A stretch of DNA of 64,000 nucleotides from NCBI GenBank assembly GCA_012295275.1, contig CM022679.1, positions 17,124,342-17,188,341 on the forward strand. The letters are read 5' to 3'. This document shows positions 50,464-62,619 of this stretch, in pieces. Under the pieces are notes generated by a model. It saw only the letters and a program-made list of their open reading frames with translations. It was not told the origin of the DNA and searched no databases. Source of the stretch: Chrysomallon squamiferum. Lineage: Eukaryota; Mollusca; Gastropoda; Neomphalida; Peltospiridae. How positions within the stretch are numbered: position 1 is the stretch's first letter; each line of letters opens with the position of its first letter. A program made the translations under genes and the position numbers.

Positions 50464-51057
50464 AACATCAGGGTAAAGTAACATTGAAGAAACCCATTAC
50501 TTCATGCTTCAGTGATGATTTTCACCACATAAGTATTGGCATAAAATTAATGGATTTGGAAGGCTTAGTATTTATAAACACATGGCAGTGGTCACTGTTG
50601 GTGTATGTGTATTTCCCTGCAGCTCACAGCAACACAGGATGGTTATGCATATAGCAGATGTGTTGAAGAACTTCTGTTCTAGTACATATTTTTGCCAGCT
50701 GGTTTAGATAACCAACAAGAAGTAGTGACAGGGATGTTTGCCTTTTAACTTGGCCAGAGGCATATTCAGATTTTGTGTTGGTCAAAGAAAAAGAAAGGAA
50801 ATAAATATTTGGTAGTTCACTTCTTTGATCATCCGAAAAAAGAAAAGAAAATAGTGTTTCAGTTTTCATATTCTGGATTTTTATTGTCTTGTCTTAAGAA
50901 GCTACAGATGGAAGGATAACAGTTATATTTGAAAAACAAGACTTTTTCTCATTTAGTTTGTTGTCAGTATTCAAGAATGCGTCAAATTAAGTTTTATATA
51001 TATATGTTAGGAAGCACTGATCATTGTTTGATTTAGATAAATGCTTTGATGATACTA

Positions 51058-51262
51058 ATCTTAAACACCTTCATCTTGTAAAATGAGCTATTTTAAACAC
51101 CTAACTATTCTATAATGAGCAATACTAGTACCTAACCTGTTTTAAATGCTTAAATATTGTCAACTGAAAAATTTTCAATACCTTTATCTTGTACACAAAA
51201 CAATTTTAGATACATATTTCTTGTACACTAAAGAACTACACTGCATTATTTTAAACACCTGA
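51058..51262. repeat. Degenerate tandem repeat, unit about 32-45 bp
   Basis: Recurring theme TTAAACACCTT-ATCTTGTA followed by an A-rich segment. About six decayed units are recognisable by eye between 51,058 and 51,262 (for example at 51,061, 51,092, 51,179, 51,211 and 51,251). Confidence 0.6.
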
Positions 51263-52485
51263 AGGAAAGGATGTTCAGACACATGCTTCCTTCATTTCAC
51301 AGTCAGCCATGAGAAACACAAATGCCTGCTGTTAACCATGTTGTGAAATCTAACCACTCGGGTCCACTTTATTTATGATTTATTCTCCAGCTTTTGATAT
51401 CATATACTAATATGTTTTCTTATTTACTGAAAGGTACACCTGAACATATAACTGTCTTGTATTACTAACAAGAAAAGGAAAGAGATACATTTTAAAATTA
51501 AACAAACCCTGTTTGCTGCCTGTTGTAATTTGGTTAATTGTCTAAAACAGCTTTAGAAAAGAGAGAAAAAAGAAAAATGGCATTGCAGCTGTCTGCTAGA
51601 TCAAATAACAGTTTGTATTAGATATAGATATGGAATATATATTTTATAACAGCAAATTTCTTTAAATGATTCTTCAGCAATTTATAGAAATAAAACCACT
51701 ATGATTTGTGCTATTTTTCATGAGGTCATGATGATTCTTCATGTCATTGCTGAATTTGTCAGATGTCAAATAAGTAAATGTATAAACTACAGAAACCGTG
51801 TCTTACATTTACATGTCATACAGAACTAAGAAATGAAAGTTTGATGTTAAAACATCTAACCTTCAATAAAAGCAAGCAAACAGTTGTTGATAAAATCTTT
51901 CATCTTGCCTAAGAGTCTATACAACATATAACAAGTATGGATTAGCAGTTCCAGATAGTTAATTAGATTAACTGGATTCCAAAATTTAATTCAATAGAAG
52001 ACTTGTTTTAAACCAATCTTTATCAATATATAAATTGTACAAACTGGATTTAATTAGTACATTCTATTTATGATTTCAAATTTAACTTTCATTTTAATAA
52101 CAACCATCCTTAATTGACAAATACACATACTTGTTTTTCAGAATACTTTTTTCAAGCATAAGTAACAAATAAACTTTATACAGCACTACATCTTCAGACT
52201 CTGTATTCTGTTTGATTTTTATATCAGAAAAATGAAACCTGAAACAACTGTAGCATAATATGTTACATGATTGTTTTATCAAATGTAACATTATCCTGAA
52301 AACATTTCTCAGTATGTGTCTAATTGTAATATGCTTCGGAGTGTGGCATGACCGATTTTCCTTTTTTCTGAGCAGGACATCATTAATTACTTGTAAATTG
52401 TCTCTGTAATGTTGTTTGTGCTATGCTGACCTTATTTAATGTAATTAAGACATATTTTGTTCCAGTTTCCTAATACTGGACACTT

Positions 52486-52660
52486 GTTTACCAAAAGCTG
52501 ACATTCTTTTCTATAATCAGGACAGCTGTTGTGTTCCAGTTATCAAAATGTCTGTCATTTATCCAGTAGAAGCATTCCTTTCTGCAATCAGGACAGACTT
52601 TGTGTTGTACAATTGTTTACCCAGCCCTCATATTCCTTACTGTTTACAAGCAGGCCAATC
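52486..52660. repeat. Degenerate tandem repeat, three units of about 58-71 bp
   Basis: Units start near 52,486, 52,557 and 52,615 with GTTTACC or ATTTATCC. The first two share CATTC(T/C)TTTCTNNAATCAGG followed by ACAG and TTGTGTT. The third is more diverged. Confidence 0.6.
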
Positions 52661-53066
52661 ATTTTATTGTCTTGTAATTATCACCTCTCTGTACATTTGT
52701 TTGTTCCGGTATTGATGGCACTGATATTGGTTTTGTACATGACATATCTATTTACATTTTAATGTGAGATCATTTTCAATATTTGACTAAGTCAAAAATG
52801 CCTTGCCCTTTATTTTAAATATATAACATTCAAAGTTGGTTGCAAATATTTGGTTTTGAACATTATAATACTATTTTGGCTTCAATTGTTGTAATACCAC
52901 TTAATTTATTTTTAAAAAAAATTTAGGATTTATTTTACATTGGATGATGAAAATGATTTATTGTAAGTTGACATTTTTCAATTAGATGAAAGGAAACATG
53001 CTTTTGAAGGTGCCAAGGCAACTGACTTCTTGCTGTTAAATCAAATGGTAGTGTTTTCTCTGTGCC

Positions 53067-53104
53067 ATGTTCTCTGGGAAACACCAGTTCTTAGACGTTT
53101 GTCT
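53067..53104. repeat. Direct repeat, left copy (38 bp)
   Basis: Contains ATGTTCTCTGGGAAACACCA and the following GTTCTTA. A second copy with about five differences is at 53,925-53,962. Confidence 0.7.
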
Positions 53105-53924
53105 ACGTTTCTTCATGGAGGGTTAAAAAAAGAAATCACATGCAAATTATGTTCTTTGTGCAACAGCTAATGAAAAAAAAAAACCTAAGAAAATGTTAAT
53201 ATTGAATTGTAAGAAAAAAAAAATACAGAGGGTTTTTGGAGAATATTTTAAAATATTCTATATTTAGCTGTATCTACCAAAGAATCACCCTGACAACAAT
53301 TTGGTCAGTATAGCACTGATGAAGTTTCTGACATTTTTAAAAATATAACTACAAAATAATTAATAAATATAAATAAAAGAAGATAAAACAGGAGAAGATT
53401 TAATGGATAAAAATACTTTAGACAGATATAAATATAATATAGTTATCATTTTGGTGACATTATTTCCATGATAAAATAAATATGTTCAAGGGAAGACATA
53501 TTCTACTCTGTAATAACTGGTTTGTAGCTATTTTAAAGAACATTTATCTCACTGCCATTACTTATGTATTCAGTCATTTTCATGATGCCCATGGTAGAGG
53601 AAACTTTCCAAATAACCTGAATAACAACCTTGTGTTTCAAACTAGAATGAAAATAGCACCAAAGTATTCTCTTTGCAAGACACAATACTCTGTTACAGTG
53701 AAATGTTTGTTAAAAACTTTTACAACTATTGTCACAGCTTTGGATAATGACTGTGATGATACCCAAGCTGTTATCTTGTTTTCAGTAGAACATATTCTCT
53801 CACCATTCATCCAGTTAGCATGTAACCTGGCTGAGGATGCTTATCATGAAATATCAGTTGTCTTGGTAGAGCAACAATTCTCATGTATCAATCCTCTGAA
53901 TCTGTAGCAAAGAACTTGGTACTT

Positions 53925-53962
53925 ATGTTCTCTGGGAAAGACCAGTTCTTACATGTTGATCT
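53925..53962. repeat. Direct repeat, right copy (38 bp)
   Basis: Contains ATGTTCTCTGGGAAAGACCA and GTTCTTA, the same word as at 53,067. The copies are 858 bp apart and bracket the longest open frame in the window. Confidence 0.7.
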
Positions 53963-54026
53963 GCCAACAGAGATGAACATTCTTCATAAGAGGCTGGCAT
54001 ATCAAATCAAGTGACTGGAAAGCATC

Positions 54027-54047
54027 TTTTTTTTTTTTTTTTTTTTT
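54027..54047. repeat. Poly-T run
   Basis: About 21 consecutive T, close to the right copy of the 38-bp direct repeat. On the minus strand it would read as poly-A. Confidence 0.95.
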
Positions 54048-56138
54048 ATGGAAATGAATTATTTTACTATGGTATTTTACAAGAAATAGCATTACTTCTA
54101 ACATACACAGCTGAGATGTTGCCTCTGATATCAAGAAGATGGGAAAGTAAAATGGAAATTATTGTACAGTAGATTTTCAGGAAGCAGTTTCCAAAATCAT
54201 GACTTGTATCTCAATATTACATCTTGGGTTCATACTATTGTAGCTATTGTGTCTGCAGAGAGATATTGTGTAGACTGAAGCTGTATTTCTGTGATGAAGC
54301 TAGCATATGTCTTTCAGGCTAACTACTAATAAAAATCCATCAGGAGTGAATAAGGAAAAATTCAAACACAGGACTTGACTGACCTTTCACTTCTAACCTA
54401 ACAGCCAAAGTGTAATAGTTGTATTATCTCATGATTTTTTTCATGCAGATTTTAAATATCAGTGATAACTTTAATTTATATAATTTAATCAGGCAGAATC
54501 ATGGAAACAACTAATTATGAAAACAAGATTTGGGAATAAATGAATACAAATTGTAACATAGAATATTTAATTTCTCTAATTAAATATCAAAATAAATATA
54601 AAAAATATTTTGTATCTTTGTTTTTAATATTATAAAAAAATAATAAAAAGCATTTTATTAACTTGACATTGCCAATCATGAATTAAAAATAGATTGGTGT
54701 ATTAGATGGAAAAAGATATATACAGCATTTTTTAAATTCCTGTTCTTGTTTGTGTCTGAATTTATATAGTCCATTTAATCTTCATTGACCTCTGGCACAT
54801 TGTATTCTTTTCCCATACGGTTTCATTCTTTGTTCTTTGAATATTTGTTGCATTTTTCCTTTGGTAGTTGTAAGGAAACACATGGTTCCACTTTGAGCCC
54901 CAACAAACTTCCTCCAACAGATGATGTTATTTTCCTTTCAGCACCAGCAGATTCTCACTGTTGTAAAACATATCTAAATCTGTTCTTTCTTACCTTAATT
55001 AATTTTTCTACAGCACAGTATCTAGTCATGAATGTTGATTTGTTAATGATTTATCTAATCTAAAGGAACACGATCTTCCCAATGCAGATTCTGTTTTCAA
55101 TGAAATAATTTTAAATCAAATTTGATGTGCAAAAAAAAAAGAAAAAGTTTAAAAAAGAATGAAACTAATTCCCATTTTTCTATTTACATTAAACATTTAA
55201 CAATATAAATAACAACAGACATTTAAACTGAAAAATACCATTTAACATTTTAGTTAAACACTAATAAATAGTATTTAGTGGGACTGCACAGACATTGTAA
55301 AAAAAACCTGTTACTGTGTAAGTCTGGCATGCTGCCACTTACAGTAAACAGAGATGAGATAAATGGGTATTTGAGGTATTTCATGATAACAGGTGTAAGA
55401 TATTCCTGTCTCTTCAGTGCCTTGTTAGTCAGAGAACAAAGCACAAGTTTTTCTTTGTCACTAGAAACCCAGTGATTAGCTCAACACTTGTCATCAGTAA
55501 GGAATAAATATTTGTTTAACAATGTGTCAACACATTTGTTTATTAATGGTTTTTAGAAGTCAAAACATATATGGTCTTTGTAAAGTGTAAAACAGACGTA
55601 CAAACAGTCAAAACATTATGATGAAATCATATAAGAAATTCACCATTATGTTGTTGGATACATGTTATTTAGCAGCAAGAGATCATTCAAATGCATATCA
55701 ACAGATATTTTGGCCATCATGTTTTTGGGCATTATTTTATACTGTGGCTATTATCCTTTATATTTGTTGACAGATCAGTTTATTAAAATATTAATTTTAA
55801 AAGCTTCTAATTTATACAAAATGTGGAAAATATTTTCTGTTGCAATCTAAAGTTGAAATCCAATTAATTCAAATTATTCAAAACATTGAAAAACATATTC
55901 ATATTAGTAGTATAAGAAATCTTATTTTTCAGGTGCAACCCATTAATCATGCTTATGAATAAATCATTGTATATCAAAGACTATATTACATTCTTCATTA
56001 ACCCAACAATTGTCAAATAATGTATGTATGGAAAGTTCACTAAGTGAAACACCATAGCTTTTAATTATTGATCTTTACATAATACACATCAAAAACTCTA
56101 TTCAAGTAAATTTTTATTGCTAAAAAACCACAATAAAT

Positions 56139-56293
56139 AACAACAACAACAACAACAACAACAATAATAAATAATAAACATCAACCAAACAAATCAAAAT
56201 AAGCAAATAAAAGAAGTATCCCATTCAGTACAGAGCAAGAAATAACTTAATTATTTTAAAATTTATTATTATTATTATTGTTGTTGTTGTTCT
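56139..56293. repeat. (AAC)n(AAT)n and inverted (ATT)n(GTT)n pair
   Basis: The left arm (56,139-56,178) is AAC units followed by AAT units. The right arm (56,264-56,293) is ATT units followed by GTT units, its reverse complement, about 85 bp away. Confidence 0.9.
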
Positions 56294-59200
56294 TAATTTT
56301 TTATTTTTTTTTATATTTTTATATTTTTATTTTTACAGATTATTGGTATCATTTTATGTTTTGATCATATAGTATAAATTCTGGTAGATACTTTAAATGG
56401 AGATAATGTAATATCTGGAACTGATAATTACATTGAGCCTTTCATGTGATATATTGACTGTAGTGAAATAAACACTGTGATATATTACTTTTATTATACA
56501 GCATGATAACATGATTTTCTTTAAAGATTAATGTTGTTTAATCATCATGGAATGTTTTTTCAGGTTCATCAACTTAATGTACTTCACAAAAGTTTGTTAC
56601 ATAAATAATGCATTACATTGAACCATACACTTCATAAAGAGATTGATTCATAACAGCTTGAAGCATATTGCTATGAAGGTTTCTGTAAACCAGTTATAAT
56701 GAAAAAATTCAGAAAATACTTAAATAACAGTGAAACAATTGCTAGGCAGTCATTTTAATTGGTTTCAGTCTTGTATAGGTACCAGACCATATATTTAACA
56801 AGCTTGGGTTCAGACATGACAGAGATTTCTAGATTTTCTGGTTTTCTGGACAAGGACTTAATATATAAGTATAAAAATGTAAAATAAATGTTGAAAGGTA
56901 AAGAATAAAACTGTAATTAACAGATTTAACTGCTAAAGCCAGTTTTTTTTTGGAAATAGAGATTTTCTGTAAGCTGGGTAAATGATTTGGTATCTATATA
57001 TTGCAACAGTAACTGTTTAATGAATCTGCCTTTCTGGTTTTAAGATGCCTTAAAGATGATGTTTGTCTTACTTGCAGTCTCAACCAGTTCAGTTAAATAC
57101 ACTGCATGTCTGAAACAGTGACATAAAACTTGAGTAAAAGATAAATTCTGACTGGAAACGAAATAGAAAAAAAGTTACCCAGCAGTTGCAGTCTTTATGT
57201 ATTAAATTTATTACATGTTAGAAACACAGTAATTATGTTTAAACAATGATATAAAACTTGAGTAATAGATAAATGTTAAAATGGATAAAAATAATCAGCA
57301 GATGCAGTATGTATAAGTTAAATGTATTACATGTGTGTAACAAAACCATGGTGTTTAAGCAGTAATAACCACATCTGAATGTTGAAATTGAACAAGATAC
57401 CCAACTGAACTCATTGCTTATGCATCGCACTTAGCACAAATGCCAGTGTGCACATAACGAGTTAAATTGTCAGTTGCAATCACTCAGTCATCAGTTTATA
57501 TCATCACTATATTTGTTAGTCTTGAGTCAAGATATCTTCTAAATGTTTTTCTGATTGTTTACTCAAAGAAAGTTACTGTCTCATGGAGGATACTTTTGAA
57601 GTAGTCTTAGGTGAAACAAGAATAAGTATGTAAACTGAACAACAGTGGCTGCTTTAAAGTGTTTTAATGAACCTTTTAAAGTGATCTACTTAAATCAGTT
57701 TAGCTAGCTCAGCTGAGCATTCACATGTGTTTTTCAACTGATTTAGTTAACTGGTTTATTTTTTTAAGGTTTAATCATGTATAGTAAAAAATTGATTTCT
57801 CTGATAATGCTGTGAAAATAATTACAATCATAAATATATGATAGAAAATTGCTAAAGTGATTTCTAAAGGTGATAGACAGCATTTCCATCATAATGTGAA
57901 ATGCTAATATGTAGCGAATTTTAAAATGACATTCCATAGCTCTCTCAAAAATATTCTCACCTAATTTCAGCTTCCTTCTACTTTTCCCCTAATATTTGGC
58001 TAAAAACATTCCTCTCCTACAGGACTAAGTTGTTGATAATCTGGAAAGTTGGAAGTCAAACCTAACTTCAGAATTCTTTGAATGCTGGTGCTGTTTTGAG
58101 ACAACACTTAGGAACATTAATGTTTCCTGTTATAGATGAGCTACAGATTAACTTATTGAGTGACAGGAAGCAGACATAGATAAGTCTGTTACTGCATGTT
58201 GACATTATCAGTTAAACATGAATCTGCACATCTCTTCAAAATATAAATGAATAATATAAAAATGTTATTAAATTTTAATTACATTGAGCATTAGAGATAT
58301 AATGATGATGACTACATTTGATGGAAGAAAACACAGCAACCCAGGCATGCACCTTATGCTCATTCGGGTCTTTTGGAATTTTCTTCATTTTAAAAGTTTT
58401 CTAATCATCATGCTGATGAAATCATTCTTTTCAGTGGACCAATTTTTTTTTTTTAGGTATTAATTGTTTTTTTGTAATTACTTCAGCATATTTAATGGTT
58501 TCAGATATATTGTTTTCTGGCATTTTTTTTTATTATGTAACTCACTGATTGAAAACTCAGATGTGTTGTGCATGACATCACATGGACAGAGTTAAAAAGC
58601 TATGGGTGGTCTGGGAGAAAATACATTTCTTCTTTTAAAAAAAACTGTCTGCATATATTTAGTTGTAAATGGTTAGGCATCTGTGCCAAATCTGTTTTTT
58701 TCATCCCATGGGTAATGATGTCGTTTTGTCAGTGATAGCATTACCAGACATTGTCATTCAGAAACTGTTCCTTGTAACATGCCATCAGGCTTTTGTCACA
58801 GAATAAACAAACATCAGATATGATTTCTTGACCTTCCTTTCACAATTTGGAATTGTTGTAGACAACCAATGTGTGAATGACATTTTCATGATTAAAACCT
58901 TTAAAAATGACTTGGGCTGTTTGTTTTTGGCCATCCAATATTGCAATTGAATTTTAAGATGGGGATACAAAACATTATGCTTTCAAACTGGCTGGGTCAC
59001 AACCTGGTCTAGACTTTGTACATTACCATGTCTTTCTGTAATATGAAGAATCTGTTAATAAATGGGAAAGTACCAAATAGAATATTTGATCATTTTACAA
59101 ATTTACTCAGTTTGTATATTGTTGCATAATATATGTTATATACAATAAATTTTCAAACTCTGGAAGTGGAAAAAAAAGTGTAGCAAGTGTTAATGTTAGT

Positions 59201-59319
59201 GTGTTTGTGATTTTGTGTGTTAAAGAGAAAAAAACTGTAATTTTATAGCATCTCAGAGATTAAAATGATAAAATGTATTTCATCAGCTGTTATATTTTGA
59301 GCACTCTTCTTTGTAAGTT

Positions 59320-59338
59320 AAAAAAAAAAAAAAAAAAA
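59320..59338. repeat. Poly-A run
   Basis: About 19 consecutive A after TTGTAAGTT. Confidence 0.95.
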
Positions 59339-60254
59339 TTATATTTAATATATTTTGTTAGAGGGATTTTGGCTTTATATTTTACTATTTTAATTTCTTA
59401 GTGTTTTAATGTCTGATTACTGTAAATGTTTAGTGCAGTGAAAACAGACCATTTCCTTAAACAAAACCTTAAAATTATGTCTGCTGATTTTTGTTTTATC
59501 TGACAAATCAGCTAGAGAGATTTCTACAATTCAGATACATGAAAATAGTTGCTGTTTCTCTATTATTATTACTTAATAAAAAAAAAAATTTGGAGGGGGC
59601 ATTTTAACATATAAAACATTATATAAATTAGTATTATAAACATATTATTTTAGGATAATGTAATCAAATCGCTAGTCAGCTGTTGTATCTTAGCAAATAG
59701 GCTTTTTTCTACCCATGTTTGTGATTATGTCATAACTTGGTCATATTTGCATATACTTGTTATACTCTGATGCATGTTTGAACTATTGCATCTGTAAAAA
59801 TATTAATCTTTTGTATCATGTTTCTTGACATGTTTATCAGAAAGTATCAAAGAGAAACCAGTAGCCTCTACTTGAAAGTACATTTAAAAGCCACATTTTG
59901 CTTAATGTTTTCACATGCACCTGTATGCAGGTTTTGTATGTCTTCTGTATATTTTTGAACCTGAGTGGATTGTAATAGGTTTTCCATTTATGGTTATGGT
60001 GTCTTATTGTTATTATTTTTTTTTCACAACCTCTTATTTGTATAAAACTGGAAAACATTTGTGAATTATGAATTGAACATGAGAATATAATGAAAAAGGT
60101 TAACTACAATAATTGGATATGTAGGGAAAACATCCCCCAAAACCTTTGCATTTATGGTTTTGCAGCTATTGTGGAAAAAAACATGATGTATTAATTAACC
60201 AAATCTTGGCTTCATTAACACCTGTTCTATTCCATTTCAATCCACAAGAGTGCA

Positions 60255-60395
60255 GTGTTATGCTCAGTGGGTAAATACTAAATCATGGATTGAAGGTAAC
60301 TTCTCTTCACTCCAGCACTAGAGTAGTTTCCTTTCCAATCAATACAAGTTGAATATATATATAAGATTCCTTGCTGCTAACAGAATGTTTTTTGT
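60255..60395 (+). mobile_element. Second, more decayed fragment of the same SINE
   Basis: TATATATAAGATTCCTTGCT then GCTAACAG (near 60,353-60,380) parallels the AAAAGATC-CTTGCTGCTAATGG block of the 50.3 kb copy. The preceding sequence GTGCAGTGTTATGCTCAGTG is compatible with a tRNA-like head. The tail is replaced by a T/G-rich run, so only the front part remains. Confidence 0.45.
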
Positions 60396-62589
60396 TTTTT
60401 TGTTTTTTGTAAACATTACTTAAAAACATTAAATTATGCATTGTAAATATAGATGAAATGTTTGAGAAATTTATTTTTCAGTTTAATTATCAATTATTTG
60501 TTGTTATTTTGGAGTGTTTTTTTTACTTACTTCAAAAGCTTTACATGATTAAAGTATCTCCAGCTTTTAGTAAGATATATTTTGATTTTGTTAATTTAAT
60601 CTTGTTTCATGATTCTGAGCAATTTTTATGTGTCCACAATGTTCTCATTATGATTTGAAGTTTTTTTGTGTTGAAGGTACAAAGGTGTTAGGGATCAAGA
60701 TCTGTAATGTTCCAGCATTCTGAATCATGTTGAAAGAATGCAGCTTTGATATTCCTTCAGTTTTGTTCAGAACACATGTCAGTCTCTGAACAGGTTTCAG
60801 ACTAATGAAAGCATGAAATCAGAGTAAATTAAACTGGCAGAAAATTATTTCTAAGTCAGTAATGAAATATTTGTCCATAAAAAAATTGCTTACCCATATC
60901 TGTTTATATTTCATTTTGTAAATGTTAATAAAAACTGTAAAAATATTAACCCTTAAAATCTCCAGATCCCAGTTTTTGTTTCCCTTTATGTTCGTTGGAT
61001 ATGTTTGGAGACACAACAAAACACTGGATTTAAATATTCACATGTTAAAGATAAAGTAAAGTCAATATGGTGTTTTTTAAGGTTGAAGAAGTTCTGACAT
61101 CATTACCTGTCCATTCATCCATTCATCCACCCATCTATGCCTACATACATAAGCATCAATTTAATAATAACTTACTTACTAAAAACGTAAAAAAAACAAC
61201 AAAATACCCATAATCTATTAGTTCAGTGATTTGATAAAAAATAAAATTAAAAAAATTTAAAAATTTAAATTCATCTTTCTTATTTTAGAGTTTTTTTAAT
61301 TAATTGATTTTTTTATTCTTTTTATATTTTACATTTATTAAAAATTGCTTACCAGAATATTTAGACAATACTTTGCATTTTTAAAGACAAAAAAGAAGAA
61401 TATCAATTGAAACTGATCACTTCATCAGACACTGAATGTGACAGATTTTTACAGTCATTTTTTAAATATATATATAATTTATTTTCACTTCTTTTCAAAT
61501 TTTGGTATCAACTAAAAAAAACCAACATTTATATTTCAACATAATCTGATAGCATAACTATTTAAAGAACTGCAAGCAGAACCTAAAAACACTTGGAATT
61601 GTTTGATATCTTTAATGTGGAGTGGATGATGTATGAATATTTAAGTACTACTGTTAATGAGTTCTGTATAAAATATGATTGCTGACCAGATTTTCTGATT
61701 ACTGTGTTGAATTTGCAGTTATCAAATTATGAAAGGTTTGTGTGATGATAAAATTGACATTGACAAAGTGGTTTCAGTGACTCTTTTGATGTTTAACTTG
61801 GATAGCAACCAGTCATTATTTCATATTTAAAATAAAATCTTAGAAGAGGGAATTTCCTTAGAGATTTCTTTATTGACATCATTCATAAGAAGTTCTCGCT
61901 CTAATCAGAAAATATAGCAAAACTGGGATTCATGTAGTTTTGAACATCATCTTTGTTCAAGATGATATTATTATCCAATCCAAAAATGTATAATACTTTT
62001 GATACTGGAAATATTAGTTAGGTTTGCCTGTATTTTATGTCACAACCAGATCTTTGAATAGCTCTTACATGGCTGACATATGGTCCAAATTATGTTATTG
62101 AAAATAATCTTTGATATAATGATACCAAACATCTCCTTTGAGGTCTTATTCATGTGTTATGTAGAGTCGATTGCTTATCACATGTTTTCAATGTATGTAA
62201 TGTGTTGCTTGAAGTTCTATCATCCATGAATGAATGCAGAAAAAACAAAACAAGAATTTCTAAGTTTATAAATATATTTATAATATTCCATTTTCTTTTT
62301 TCTTTCCTTGTTTCTTTTTATTTTTTGCAAACATTCTTAGTTAGGCATAAATTAAGATTTTGTCAGATATTTTGTTTTCATTATGAAATTTGTTATAATA
62401 AGTTTGGTGTTGCTTTTTCCCTTTTCTTTATTATTAAGAATGAAAAAAAAAAAATATATATATGTTTAGTTAAAATGACTGTTGAATTAACATATAATTA
62501 AATAGAAAAATTATTTATTTTTAACTTTAGATGCAATAAACTATGCACACACACACCAAGAAAAAACAGACAAAAATGACATATATGCT

Positions 62590-62619
62590 CCACACACACA
62601 CACACACACACACACACAA
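62590..62619. repeat. (CA)n microsatellite
   Basis: About fourteen AC units, flanked by further CA-rich words up to 62,660. Confidence 0.95.

Noticed and set aside
53482-53907. Longest open frame in the window (141 codons, plus strand)
   Set aside because: No domain or family resemblance, no splice or start context, composition like the surrounding intron. A frame of this length is not surprising in 64 kb.
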